Shown: piece after piece, positions 17,567 through 26,678 of the stretch
Layout of the letters: each line of letters opens with the position of its first letter
Numbering within the stretch: the stretch's first letter is position 1
The notes under the pieces: generated by a model
The model's database searches: none
The model's input: only the letters and a program-made list of their open reading frames with translations
Told to the model about the DNA's origin: nothing
Origin: Aminobacter sp. AP02
GTDB lineage: Bacteria > Pseudomonadota > Alphaproteobacteria > Rhizobiales > Rhizobiaceae
Length of the DNA stretch: 64,000 bases
Direction of reading: 5' to 3'
Assembly (NCBI RefSeq): GCF_003148805.1
Contig: NZ_QGGX01000004.1
Span: 186,001-250,000, forward strand
Program-made: the position numbers and the translations under genes

Positions 17567-20017
17567 ATGACCGAGAGACTTGTCATCATCGGCAACGGCA
17601 TGGCCCCCGGGCGCATGCTGGAGCATCTGCTGGAGGCAGCACCCAGCCGCTACCAGGTCACCATCTTCAACGCCGAGCCGCGCGTGAACTACGACCGCAT
17701 CATGCTGTCGCCGGTCCTGTCGGGCGAGAAGGGTTATGAAGAGATCATCATCCATGGCGACGGCTGGTACATCAAGCACGGCATCACTCTGTACAAGGGC
17801 CACACGATCGTCGCCATCGACCGCGCGGCGAAGACCGTCACGTCGGACCATGGGGTGACGGAGACATACGACAAGCTGGTCATCGCCACCGGCTCGGTGC
17901 CGTTTATCATCCCGGTGCCGGGCAACGACATGGCCGGCGTGCTGAGCTACCGCGATCTCGACGACGTCAACGCCATGTTGCTTGCCGCCCAGTCGCGGGC
18001 CAAGGCCGTCGTCATCGGCGGTGGCCTGCTCGGCCTCGAAGCTGCCGCCGGGCTGCAGGCGCGCGGCATGGACGTCACCGTTTTGCATGTCATGCCGACG
18101 CTGATGGAGCGCCAGCTCGACCCGGCTGCCGGCTACCTGCTGCAAAGGGCGGTCGAGGCACGCGGAATCAAGGTCATGACCAAGGCCAACACCAAGGCCA
18201 TCGTCGGCAATGGCAAGGTCGAGGGCGTTGAACTCGCCGATGGCAGCGTCGTGCCGGCAACGCTGGTGGTGATGGCCGTCGGCATCCGGCCGAATGCTTC
18301 GATCGCCAGGGACGCCGGTATCGAGACCAATCGCGGTATCGTCGTCGACAACGGCATGCGCACCTCCGATCCCGACATATTGGCGCTCGGCGAATGCGCC
18401 GAGGTCGGCGGCCAGGTCTACGGGCTTGTCGCGCCGCTCTACGAGATGGCACGCGTTGCAGCTGCCCATCTCGCCGGCGACCAGACGGCCGGTTTCGTCC
18501 ACTCCGACACGCCGACCAAGCTCAAGGTCACCGGCATCGACCTCTATTCGCTCGGCGATTTCGCCGACGGCGACGACCGCGAGGAGATCGTGCTGCGCGA
18601 CGCCGCGGCCGGCATCTACAAGCGGCTGGTGCTCAAGGACAACCGCGTCATTGGCACCGTGCTCTATGGTGAGACCGGCGACGGCGCCTGGTTCAACGAC
18701 CTCAAGAAGAAGCAGACCGACATTTCGGAGATGCGCGACACGCTGATCTTCGGCCAGGCCTACCAGGGAGGATCGCCGCTGGACCCTATGGCGGCCGTTG
18801 CGGCACTGGCGGATGATGCGGAAATCTGCGGCTGCAACGGCGTCTGCAAGGGCAAGATCACCGGCACCATTACCGAAAAGGGGCTGACCTCGCTCGATGA
18901 CGTCAGGGCCCATACCAAGGCATCGGCTTCCTGCGGCTCCTGCACCGGGCTTGTCGAGCAGCTGATGTCGCTGACTTTGGGCGACAGCTACAACCCGGCC
19001 GCCGTGCAGCCGATGTGCAAATGCACAGACCTCGGTCACGACGACGTCCGCCGGCTGATCAAGGCCAAGGGTCTGAAGACGATACCGGAAGTCATGCAGG
19101 AGCTGCAGTGGAAGTCCTCCTGCGGCTGCGCCAAGTGCCGGCCGGCGCTCAACTACTATCTCGTCTGCGACTGGCCGGATGAATATGCCGATGACTACCA
19201 GTCGCGCTTTATCAACGAGCGCGTCCACGCCAACATCCAGAAGGACGGCACCTATTCGGTGGTGCCGCGCATGTGGGGCGGGGTGACCAATTCAAGTGAA
19301 CTGCGCGCCATCGCCGATGTCGTCGACAAGTTCGAGATCCCGATGGTCAAGGTCACCGGCGGCCAGCGCATCGACATGCTGGGTATCAGGAAGGAGGACT
19401 TGCCGGCGGTCTGGTCTGATCTCGGCAAGGCAGGCTTCGTCTCGGGCCACGCCTATGCCAAGGGCCTGCGCACGGTGAAGACCTGCGTCGGATCGGACTG
19501 GTGTCGTTTCGGCACCCAGGATTCGACCGGGCTTGGCATACGCATCGAGAAATTCATGTGGGGTTCGTGGACGCCGGCCAAGGTTAAGATGGCGGTGTCG
19601 GGCTGCCCGCGCAACTGCGCCGAGGCGACCTGCAAGGACATCGGCGTCATTTGCGTCGACAGCGGTTTCGAGATCCACTTCGCCGGTGCCGCCGGCCTCG
19701 ACATCAAGGGCACCGAGGTGCTCGGCCTGGTGAAGACGGAGGATGAGGCGCTCGAGGTGATCGTCGCGCTGACGCAGATGTACCGCGAGCAGGGCCGTTA
19801 TCTCGAGCGCATCTACAAATGGGCCAAGCGTGTCGGCATAGCCGAGATCAAGCGCCAGATTCTCGACGATGCCGACATGCGCACGGCCTATTATGAGCGT
19901 TTCGTCTTCTCCCAGAAATTCGCCCAGGTCGATCCGTGGTCGGAGCGTGTCTCCGGCATGGACAAGCACGAGTTCCACCCGATGGCTTCGGTCGGCTTCG
20001 CGGAGGCAGCGGAATGA
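17567..20017 (+). CDS. nirB: Assimilatory nitrite reductase large subunit
   Basis: An 816-residue NirB. The order is an FAD/NAD(P)H reductase domain (MTERLVIIGNGMAP at the start, VVIGGGLLGLEAAAGL for the second nucleotide site), a BFD-like [2Fe-2S] region (CGCNGVCKGK with ASCGSC), and a siroheme/[4Fe-4S] reductase domain with TCVGSDWCRFG (C-x5-C) and SGCPRNCAEA (C-x3-C). It reduces nitrite to ammonium with NAD(P)H. The ATG at 17567 is preceded by GAGGAGCCCCGCA. It overlaps nirD by ATGA. Confidence 0.97.
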   Translation: MTERLVIIGNGMAPGRMLEHLLEAAPSRYQVTIFNAEPRVNYDRIMLSPVLSGEKGYEEIIIHGDGWYIKHGITLYKGHTIVAIDRAAKTVTSDHGVTETYDKLVIATGSVPFIIPVPGNDMAGVLSYRDLDDVNAMLLAAQSRAKAVVIGGGLLGLEAAAGLQARGMDVTVLHVMPTLMERQLDPAAGYLLQRAVEARGIKVMTKANTKAIVGNGKVEGVELADGSVVPATLVVMAVGIRPNASIARDAGIETNRGIVVDNGMRTSDPDILALGECAEVGGQVYGLVAPLYEMARVAAAHLAGDQTAGFVHSDTPTKLKVTGIDLYSLGDFADGDDREEIVLRDAAAGIYKRLVLKDNRVIGTVLYGETGDGAWFNDLKKKQTDISEMRDTLIFGQAYQGGSPLDPMAAVAALADDAEICGCNGVCKGKITGTITEKGLTSLDDVRAHTKASASCGSCTGLVEQLMSLTLGDSYNPAAVQPMCKCTDLGHDDVRRLIKAKGLKTIPEVMQELQWKSSCGCAKCRPALNYYLVCDWPDEYADDYQSRFINERVHANIQKDGTYSVVPRMWGGVTNSSELRAIADVVDKFEIPMVKVTGGQRIDMLGIRKEDLPAVWSDLGKAGFVSGHAYAKGLRTVKTCVGSDWCRFGTQDSTGLGIRIEKFMWGSWTPAKVKMAVSGCPRNCAEATCKDIGVICVDSGFEIHFAGAAGLDIKGTEVLGLVKTEDEALEVIVALTQMYREQGRYLERIYKWAKRVGIAEIKRQILDDADMRTAYYERFVFSQKFAQVDPWSERVSGMDKHEFHPMASVGFAEAAE

Positions 20018-20352
20018 GCGAGATGGACTGGATCGCGATTGGAACGATCGCCGACATACCGTTGCGCGGCGCGCGCTGCGTTAACACGCCTGAGGGCAAG
20101 ATCGGCGTGTTCCGCACCGCCGAGGACCAGATCTTCGCCATCGAGGACCACTGCCCGCACAAGGGCGGGCCGCTGAGCCAGGGCATCGTGCATGGCGCCT
20201 CGGTGACCTGTCCGTTGCACAACTGGGTGTTTTCGCTGGAAACCGGCAAGGCACAGGGCGCCGACGAAGGTTCGGTCAGGACCATCCCGCTCAAGGTCGA
20301 GGACGGGCGGCTGTTCATCGCGCTTGAGCTTCGTGCATCGAAGGCTGCCTGA
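20014..20352 (+). CDS. nirD: Nitrite reductase small subunit with intact Rieske motif
   Basis: A 112-residue NirD. Unlike the enterobacterial small subunit, which lacks the cluster ligands, this one keeps a full Rieske pair: CPH in EDHCPHKGGPLSQG and CPLH in VTCPLHNWVF. It should therefore bind a [2Fe-2S] cluster. The ATG at 20014 overlaps the nirB stop, and nasA starts two bases after its stop, so the three are translated together. Confidence 0.93.
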   Translation: MSEMDWIAIGTIADIPLRGARCVNTPEGKIGVFRTAEDQIFAIEDHCPHKGGPLSQGIVHGASVTCPLHNWVFSLETGKAQGADEGSVRTIPLKVEDGRLFIALELRASKAA

Positions 20353-20354
20353 TC

Positions 20355-23027
20355 ATGACGGATGCACGCGAGGTGAGGACCACCTGTCCCTATTGCGGGG
20401 TGGGTTGCGGCGTGCAGGCGCGTGTCGCCGCGGACGGCACGACGTCCGTGCGCGGCGCCCCCGGCCATCCCGCCAATTTGGGCAAGCTCTGTTCCAAGGG
20501 CTCCGCGCTTGGCGAAACACTCGGCCTCGACGGGCGCGTGCTCCACCCCGAGATCGGCGGCCGCCGCGCCTCCTGGGGTACAGCGCTCGACCTGGTGGCA
20601 GGCCGCTTCTCCGAGACCATCGCCCGGCACGGACCGGATGCGGTTGCCTTCTATGTCTCGGGGCAATTGCTGACCGAGGACTATTACGTCGCCAACAAGC
20701 TGATGAAGGGCTTCATCGGCTCGGCCAATATCGACACCAATTCGCGGCTGTGCATGGCCTCGTCGGTCGCCGGCCACAAGCGCGCCTTCGGCGAAGACAT
20801 CGTGCCCGGCGTCTATGCCGATTTCGAGCAGGCCGACCTTGTCGTGCTGGTCGGTTCCAACACCGCCTGGTGCCATCCGATCCTCTATCAGCGCCTGCTC
20901 GCCGCGCGCGCCGAACGCGGAACGAAGATCGTTGTCGTCGATCCGCGCCGCACGGCAACCGCAGCGGAATGCGACCTGCACCTGCAGCTCAGGCCGGGCA
21001 CCGACGTGGCGCTGTTCAACGGCCTTCTGGCGCATCTTGCGGGCAGCAGCGCCGTCGACCGGGACTATGTGGCCGCCCACACTTCGGGCTTTGATGCGGC
21101 GCTCAGCCTCGCTTGCGCCGATGCGCCGACGCCGCGGCGCGTCGCCGAGAACTGCGATCTCGATGCTGCCGACGTGTCGGCCTTCTATGACTGGTTCGCG
21201 ACCACGGAGCGCACCGTCACCGTCTACAGCCAGGGCGTCAACCAGTCGGCGCATGGCACCGACAAGGTCAACGCCATTCTCAACTGCCATCTCGCGACGG
21301 GGCGCATCGGCAGGCCGGGCATGGGGCCGTTTTCGGTCACCGGCCAGCCCAACGCCATGGGCGGCCGGGAGGTCGGCGGTTTGGCCAACCAGCTTGCCGC
21401 GCATATGGGCTTCGACGATCCTGCCGCCCCTGAAAGGGTCGGCCGCTTCTGGCGCACGGCTGGTGTCGCCCGCAAGCCAGGCCTCAAGGCGGTCGACATG
21501 TTCGAGGCGGCCGGCGACGGCCGCATCAAGGCGCTCTGGGTGATGGGCACCAACCCGGCCGTCAGCATGCCGGATGCCGGCAAGGTGCGCGCTGCCCTGA
21601 AGGCCTGCGAATTCGTCGTCGTCTCGGATGTCACGCGCACTGACACCAGCCGTTTCGCCGACGTGCTACTGCCTGCCGCCGCCTGGGGCGAGAAGGACGG
21701 CACGGTGACCAATTCCGAGCGCCTGATATCGCGCCAGAAATCGTTCCTGCCGATGCCGGGTGATATCAGGCCCGACTGGTGGATCGTCTCGGAGGTCGCC
21801 CGGCGCATGGGCTTTGCTGAGGCTTTCAACCATCCGGGACCGGCGGCGATCTTTCGCGAGCATGCGGCACTGTCCGCCTTCGAGAACGGCGGCGAACGGC
21901 TGTTCGACATTGGGGGTCTCGCCGATATCGAGGACGGCGCCTACGATGCGCTTGCGCCGCTGCACTGGCCTTTTTCCGCCGGTGCCTCAGCCGGGACCCA
22001 ACGGTTGCTTGGCGATGGCCGCTTTCCCACCGCAGATGGCCGCGCCCGTTTCGTGGCCGTGCGCCAGGAAGGTGCGGCGCTGCCAGTCGATGCCGCTTTT
22101 CCTGTTGTTCTCAACACCGGCCGGCTGCGCGACCAGTGGCACACCATGACCCGCACTGGGCGAGTGCCGCGACTGATGGCCAATGCGCCGGAGCCGGCGA
22201 TCGAACTCAACGCTGCCGACGCTGCCGCGCTGGGGATAGCCGACGGCGATCTCGTCCGCATCGAAAGCCGCTATGGCGGCGGCCGGGCCAAGGCGGCTGT
22301 CAGTGCCGGCCAGCGGCGGGGCGAGGCCTTTCTGCCGATGCATTGGAGCGGGCGCTTTGCCGCCAATGCAGCCGCCGGGTCATTGTCGGCGCCGATCACT
22401 GATCCTTTTTCCGGCCAACCGGAACTCAAGCACGTGCCAGTGCGGATCTCGCGCGAGCCGGTCGCATGGGCCGGCGTACTGATGACCCGCCGCGACATCA
22501 GGCCGACGGGCTTCGTTCATTGGAGCCGTGCGGCGGTGGCAGGCGGCTGGGTCTACGAATTGTCCGGCACCGAACCGCCCGAACAGGGCATCCTGCTCGC
22601 CCGCCGGCTGGTCGACGTGGTGCCGGCCGACCAACTGCTCGAATACACCGACCGGCGGAGCTCGACCTTCCGTGCCGCTGCAACTGACGGCGAGGGCAGG
22701 CTCAGCGAGGCGCTGCTGGTCGCACCGCACCGCCATCTGCCCGAACGCGATTGGCTGTTGTCGCTGCTCGCCTCAGTCGAACCGCTGTCGCCGCTCGACC
22801 GCCGCGCGCTGCTGTCGGGGCGGGCGCCGGTGCCTGTGCCGTTTGTCGGCCGCATCGTCTGCTCCTGCTTCAATATCGGGGTGAACCAACTCTCACAGGC
22901 CGTCGCTGGCGGCTGCGTTAGTGTCGAACAGATTGGCGAACGCCTGCGCGCGGGGACCAACTGTGGCGCTTGCCGCGCCGAGATCAGGACATTTCTAGAT
23001 GCAGCCCGTCTCGCCGCAGCCGAGTGA
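20355..23027 (+). CDS. nasA: Assimilatory nitrate reductase catalytic subunit
   Basis: An 890-residue molybdopterin oxidoreductase. The N-terminal [4Fe-4S] site is TCPYCGVGCGVQ with a fourth Cys in KLCSKGSALG. The molybdopterin domains follow (ALWVMGTNPAVSMP, DVLLPAAAWGEKDGTVTNSERLIS). The C-terminus, from about residue 830, is a BFD-like [2Fe-2S] domain (CSCFNIG and TNCGACRAE), as in Klebsiella-type NasA. Cytoplasmic, no Tat signal. It reduces nitrate to nitrite for NirBD. Last gene of the nitrate operon. Confidence 0.96.
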   Translation: MTDAREVRTTCPYCGVGCGVQARVAADGTTSVRGAPGHPANLGKLCSKGSALGETLGLDGRVLHPEIGGRRASWGTALDLVAGRFSETIARHGPDAVAFYVSGQLLTEDYYVANKLMKGFIGSANIDTNSRLCMASSVAGHKRAFGEDIVPGVYADFEQADLVVLVGSNTAWCHPILYQRLLAARAERGTKIVVVDPRRTATAAECDLHLQLRPGTDVALFNGLLAHLAGSSAVDRDYVAAHTSGFDAALSLACADAPTPRRVAENCDLDAADVSAFYDWFATTERTVTVYSQGVNQSAHGTDKVNAILNCHLATGRIGRPGMGPFSVTGQPNAMGGREVGGLANQLAAHMGFDDPAAPERVGRFWRTAGVARKPGLKAVDMFEAAGDGRIKALWVMGTNPAVSMPDAGKVRAALKACEFVVVSDVTRTDTSRFADVLLPAAAWGEKDGTVTNSERLISRQKSFLPMPGDIRPDWWIVSEVARRMGFAEAFNHPGPAAIFREHAALSAFENGGERLFDIGGLADIEDGAYDALAPLHWPFSAGASAGTQRLLGDGRFPTADGRARFVAVRQEGAALPVDAAFPVVLNTGRLRDQWHTMTRTGRVPRLMANAPEPAIELNAADAAALGIADGDLVRIESRYGGGRAKAAVSAGQRRGEAFLPMHWSGRFAANAAAGSLSAPITDPFSGQPELKHVPVRISREPVAWAGVLMTRRDIRPTGFVHWSRAAVAGGWVYELSGTEPPEQGILLARRLVDVVPADQLLEYTDRRSSTFRAAATDGEGRLSEALLVAPHRHLPERDWLLSLLASVEPLSPLDRRALLSGRAPVPVPFVGRIVCSCFNIGVNQLSQAVAGGCVSVEQIGERLRAGTNCGACRAEIRTFLDAARLAAAE

Positions 23028-23206
23028 AAACGCCAGGCCGCGCGCTCAACGTTGTTCATGTTTTCCTCGATCAATTGTGTCAGGTCGATCATGCCTACCC
23101 GGCACAAAAAACCTCTCAAGAAGAATCCAAGCCGTCGCCACCCGGGGAAACTCCTCCGCACCGGAGCGATCCTTCCGGTCCAGCCGCATGCAGATTGAGC
23201 ACAATT

Positions 23207-23241
23207 ATTGTCGATTATTCTATTGAAGAATTGTCGGCAAT
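23207..23241. promoter_or_regulatory. Candidate GntR/FCD operator pair, site A
   Basis: ATTGTCGGCAAT (23230-23241) and a weaker copy ATTGTCGATTAT (23207-23218) lie in an AT-rich stretch 73 bp before the amino-acid-type binding-protein gene. The first copy has 11 of 12 bases of the palindrome ATTGTCGACAAT. The same motif precedes three other units of the island, and a GntR/FCD gene lies at 34602. Confidence 0.65.
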
Positions 23242-23313
23242 TTGATTGGATCAAGCTGTTGTAGAGGGAGCGGTCGGCGGTGCACCCGCTGGAACCGTAA
23301 TGGGAGGATAAAA

Positions 23314-24345
23314 ATGGTAACGTTCCGTAGGGCATGCCGCATGGCCGCGGCTGCCGCCTTGCTACTGGGCTCTTCCGCCGTAGCGGCGCAGGCAGCGTCC
23401 ACATTGGAGACGGTCAAGGCGCGCGGCAAACTGATTTGCGGCGTTTCGATGGGCACGACCGGCTTCGCCCTTGCCGACGCGCAGGGCAAGTTCGCCGGTT
23501 TCGACGTAGACGTCTGCCGCGCCATCGCGACGGCCGTGTTCGGCGACCCGAACAAGGTCGACTTCGTGATGACCAACATCAACACGCGTTTCCAGGTGCT
23601 GCAGTCGGGCGAGATCGACGTTCTGTCGCGCCAGACGACCATGACCTACTCGCGCGAAGCCTCGCTCGGTATCGATTTCGGCCCCACCGTATTTTATGAC
23701 GGCCAAGGCCTGATGGTCGCCAAGAGCCTCGGCATCAACAGCGCCAAGGAACTCGACGGTGCGGCCGTCTGCACCTTGCCCGGCACGACGACGGCCCAGA
23801 ACCTCGCCGACTTCTTCCGCGCCACCGGCAAGAAGTTCGAGCTGGTGGTGTTCGAGAACCCCGACGAGAACAACAACGCCTTCTTCTCCGGCCGCTGCGA
23901 CGCGGTCTCGTCTGACCGTTCGGACCTCGCCTCCATTCGCGCCGCCTCCAAGAGCCCCGGCGACTACGTGATCCTGCCAGAAACCATCTCCAAGGAACCG
24001 CTGGCGCCTGCCGTACGCCAAAACGATTCTAACTGGCGCGACATCGTCTCGTGGTCGGCGTGGATGTTGATGGCCGCCGAGGAAAAGGGCATCACCCAGG
24101 CAAACGTCGACGAGCAGCTCAAGAGCCAGGATCCTGAGATCCAGCGCATGCTCGGCGTCACTGACGAGCTTGGCCCGATGCTCGGCCTGGACAAGAACTG
24201 GGGCTACAACATCATCAAGCAGGTCGGCAATTATGCCGAGGTCTTCGACCGCAATCTCGGTGAAAAGACGGCGCTCGGCCTGAGCCGTGGCCCCAACAGC
24301 CTTTGGAACACCGGCGGCCTGCTCTACCCGCCGCCCGTCCGCTAA
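23314..24345 (+). CDS. Polar amino-acid-type ABC transporter substrate-binding protein (AapJ-like)
   Basis: A 343-residue periplasmic protein close to the general L-amino acid binding protein AapJ. The signal peptide ends near residue 28 (LLLGSSAVAAQAA). The mature part begins STLETVKARGKLICGVSMGTTGFA, with FAGFDVDVCRAIATAVFGD and SDRSDLASIRAASK further on, as in AapJ/BztA. The ATG at 23314 follows GGGAGGATAAAA. It opens a unit with two permeases and an amidohydrolase, so it may bind an amide, ureide or cyclic amino-acid derivative and not ordinary amino acids. Confidence 0.9.
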   Translation: MVTFRRACRMAAAAALLLGSSAVAAQAASTLETVKARGKLICGVSMGTTGFALADAQGKFAGFDVDVCRAIATAVFGDPNKVDFVMTNINTRFQVLQSGEIDVLSRQTTMTYSREASLGIDFGPTVFYDGQGLMVAKSLGINSAKELDGAAVCTLPGTTTAQNLADFFRATGKKFELVVFENPDENNNAFFSGRCDAVSSDRSDLASIRAASKSPGDYVILPETISKEPLAPAVRQNDSNWRDIVSWSAWMLMAAEEKGITQANVDEQLKSQDPEIQRMLGVTDELGPMLGLDKNWGYNIIKQVGNYAEVFDRNLGEKTALGLSRGPNSLWNTGGLLYPPPVR

Positions 24346-24360
24346 GGTGCCAAGAGAATA

Positions 24361-24397
24361 CGGCGCGTGTCGGCCCGACATGCGCCGTTGTCTTTTC
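24361..24397 (+). terminator. Attenuating hairpin after the binding-protein gene
   Basis: CGGCGCGTGT (24361-24370) pairs with ACATGCGCCG (24378-24387) with one G-T pair, and TTGTCTTTTC follows. It lies between the binding-protein gene and the first permease. It also covers a GTG (24367) that could be taken as the permease start, which is why the later ATG is preferred. Confidence 0.65.
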
Positions 24398-24408
24398 ATC
24401 AGACCTCC

Positions 24409-25587
24409 ATGAGGACCGACGGCGTGTCGCCCATTGTTCTGTTACGAAATCGGCGCGTGCGCGAACTTGCCTATCAAGTTCTGTGCGTTGCGGCGGTCGT
24501 CGGCTGCGGCTGGTATCTGCTCAACAACGCGCTCGCCAATCTGGCAAAGCAAGACATCGCCACCGGCTTTGATTACCTCGGACGCGAGGCGGCTTTCATC
24601 ATCAGCGAAACGCCGATCGCCTATGAACCCTCGGACAGCTATGGCCGGGCATTGCTCGTCGGCTTGCTCAACACGGTCAAGGTCGCTGTACTTGCGATCG
24701 TGTTCAGCACCATCATCGGCACGATCGTCGGCATCGCCCGCCTGTCTTCCAACCCGCTTCTGTCGCGGCTGATGCTTGCCTATGTCGAAGCGCTGCGCAA
24801 CGTCCCGCTGCTGCTTTACCTTTTCCTGTGGTACTCGGCCATCATCTTCACACTGCCACCGGTCAAGCAGGCCATCACGTTGCTGCCGGGCGTTTATGTA
24901 TCAAATAGCGGCCTGGTCGTGCCCGCTTTCGTCTGGAACTCCGGCTTCTGGGCAGTCGCGACCGCCGCCATCATCGGCATCGCAGCCGCGATCTTATGGC
25001 AGCGATGGGCGGGTCGCCGGCGTATTCTGACAGGCAAGATAGTGCCTGGCTGGCCGGTTGCCACAGCCCTGTTCGTGCTGCCTGTTGCGGCAGCCGTCCT
25101 GTTTTTCGACGTCAGCGGCGAGGTCGACTGGCCCGTGCTGGGCAAGTTCCGCCTGACCGGCGGCGCCCATCTCAAACCGGAGTTCGTGGCGCTGCTGCTC
25201 GGCCTGACGCTTGGCGCATCAGCGACCGTGGCAGAGATCGTGCGCAGCGGTATCCTGGCAATCCGCAAGGGTCAGCGCGAAGCAGCCAAGGCGCTTGGCA
25301 TGTCGGACCGGCAGACGATGCGGCTGGTCATCTTGCCCCAGGCGCTCAGGGTCATCGTGCCGCCGCTGACCAATGTCTATGTGACGACCTTCAAGAACAG
25401 CTCGCTGGCAATCGCGATCGGTTATCCCGACCTGGTGATGGTCTCCAATACGATCATGAACCAGACAGGCCAGGCGATCGAGCCTATCGCCCTGTTCATG
25501 TTCGTCTATTTGCTGCTTTCGCTCGCAACCTCGGCGTTGATGAACTGGTACAACGGGCATGTCGCCCTGAAGGGGCGTCAGCCGTGA
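24409..25587 (+). CDS. Amino-acid ABC transporter permease (AapQ-like)
   Basis: A 392-residue HisM/GlnP-family permease of the long AapQ/BztB subtype. A large extra membrane and periplasmic insertion sits between the first spans and the conserved part. Recognisable are NTVKVAVLAIVFSTIIGTIVGIARLS, YVEALRNVPLLLYLFLWY, and the ATPase-contact loop AIRKGQREAAKALGMSDRQTMRLVILPQALRVIVPP. An in-frame GTG at 24367 lies inside the upstream hairpin and is rejected. The stop overlaps the next gene's GTG start. Confidence 0.9.
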   Translation: MRTDGVSPIVLLRNRRVRELAYQVLCVAAVVGCGWYLLNNALANLAKQDIATGFDYLGREAAFIISETPIAYEPSDSYGRALLVGLLNTVKVAVLAIVFSTIIGTIVGIARLSSNPLLSRLMLAYVEALRNVPLLLYLFLWYSAIIFTLPPVKQAITLLPGVYVSNSGLVVPAFVWNSGFWAVATAAIIGIAAAILWQRWAGRRRILTGKIVPGWPVATALFVLPVAAAVLFFDVSGEVDWPVLGKFRLTGGAHLKPEFVALLLGLTLGASATVAEIVRSGILAIRKGQREAAKALGMSDRQTMRLVILPQALRVIVPPLTNVYVTTFKNSSLAIAIGYPDLVMVSNTIMNQTGQAIEPIALFMFVYLLLSLATSALMNWYNGHVALKGRQP

Positions 25588-26678
25588 GCGACCAATCGAC
25601 AACGATGGCCGAAGGCCGCTCGGCGCCGCGACGGCCCGCCCGCCGCAACGAAACCTTCAAGGCTTATTTCGGCACTCCCGGCAACACGGTGGTAACGCTG
25701 ATCTGCCTTGTCCTGCTCGGGCTCGCCGCCAAGGCGGCGGCTTCCTGGCTGCTGATCAATGCGGTGTTCGACGGAGCGCCCGAAGATTGCAAGGCAGCGT
25801 CGGGTGCCTGCTGGCCCTATGTCGCCGCCAAGCTGCGCTACATGCTGTTCGGCATATACCCCTTTGACGAGCAATGGCGGCCGCTGTCGGCAACCTTGTT
25901 GTTCATCGCAGCCATGGCCGTTTCAGGCATTCCACGCCTGTGGGGGCGATCCCTGATCGTCGCCTGGGCGGTGTTGCTGCCTGTCCTGTTCCTGCTGATG
26001 GCCGGTGGTGCGTTCGGATTGACCGAGGTTGCCACCTCGCAATGGGGCGGCCTGCCGCTGTCTTTCATGTTGACCTTCATCGGTCTCGTCTGCGCGCTGC
26101 CGCTGGGCATCCTGCTTGCGTTGGCGCGGCTGTCGAAACTGCCGGCCATCCGCATTCTTGCGGTCACCTTCATTGAACTGGTGCGCGGCGTTCCGCTCAT
26201 CAGCATCCTGTTCATGGCATCGGTGATGTTGCCGCTGTTCATGCCCGAAGGGGTGACCATCGACAAACTTCTGAGGGCACAGGTTGCCATCATCCTGTTT
26301 GCAGCGGCCTACATAGCCGAAATCGTGCGTGCGGGTCTGCAGGCCCTGCCTGCCGGACAGACCGAGGCTGCCAAGGCGCTGGGGCTGCACTACTGGCAAT
26401 GCACCTTCCTCATCACCGTCCCGCAGGCGCTGAAAACAGTCATCCCACCATTGGTGTCGCTGTTCATCGGCTTTTTCCAGGACACGACGCTGGTCACGAT
26501 CGTTGGCCTGCTGGACTTTCTGAACACCGTCCGCACGGCACTTCGCGATCCAAACTGGCAAGGCATCGCGGTGCTCGAAGGTTATGTATTCGCAGCCGTC
26601 GTCTACTTCGTGTTCAGCGCGCTCATGGGCGCGTACAGCCGCTTTCTCGAGAAACGATTCAGGGTAGGTCATGACTGA
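25584..26678 (+). CDS. Amino-acid ABC transporter permease (AapM-like)
   Basis: A 364-residue HisM/GlnP-family permease of the AapM/BztC subtype. It begins with GTG (GTGA overlap with the previous stop), giving V/MSDQSTTMAEG. Conserved segments are GLPLSFMLTFIGLVCALPLGILLALARLS, FIELVRGVPLISILFM, and the EAA loop LPAGQTEAAKALGLHYWQCTFLITVPQALKTVIPP. It normally works with AapQ, AapJ and an ATPase, AapP. No aapP homologue of this class follows; an amidohydrolase gene overlaps its 3' end. Confidence 0.9.
   Translation: MSDQSTTMAEGRSAPRRPARRNETFKAYFGTPGNTVVTLICLVLLGLAAKAAASWLLINAVFDGAPEDCKAASGACWPYVAAKLRYMLFGIYPFDEQWRPLSATLLFIAAMAVSGIPRLWGRSLIVAWAVLLPVLFLLMAGGAFGLTEVATSQWGGLPLSFMLTFIGLVCALPLGILLALARLSKLPAIRILAVTFIELVRGVPLISILFMASVMLPLFMPEGVTIDKLLRAQVAIILFAAAYIAEIVRAGLQALPAGQTEAAKALGLHYWQCTFLITVPQALKTVIPPLVSLFIGFFQDTTLVTIVGLLDFLNTVRTALRDPNWQGIAVLEGYVFAAVVYFVFSALMGAYSRFLEKRFRVGHD

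Noticed and set aside
17315-19228. 637-codon open frame on the minus strand
   Set aside because: Antisense to narK and nirB, which have full family features; no domain is recognisable in the antisense product.
24367-24408. GTG start 14 codons upstream for the AapQ-like permease
   Set aside because: The GTG is buried in the attenuating hairpin at 24361-24387 and the extra residues show no conservation; the ATG at 24409 is preferred.
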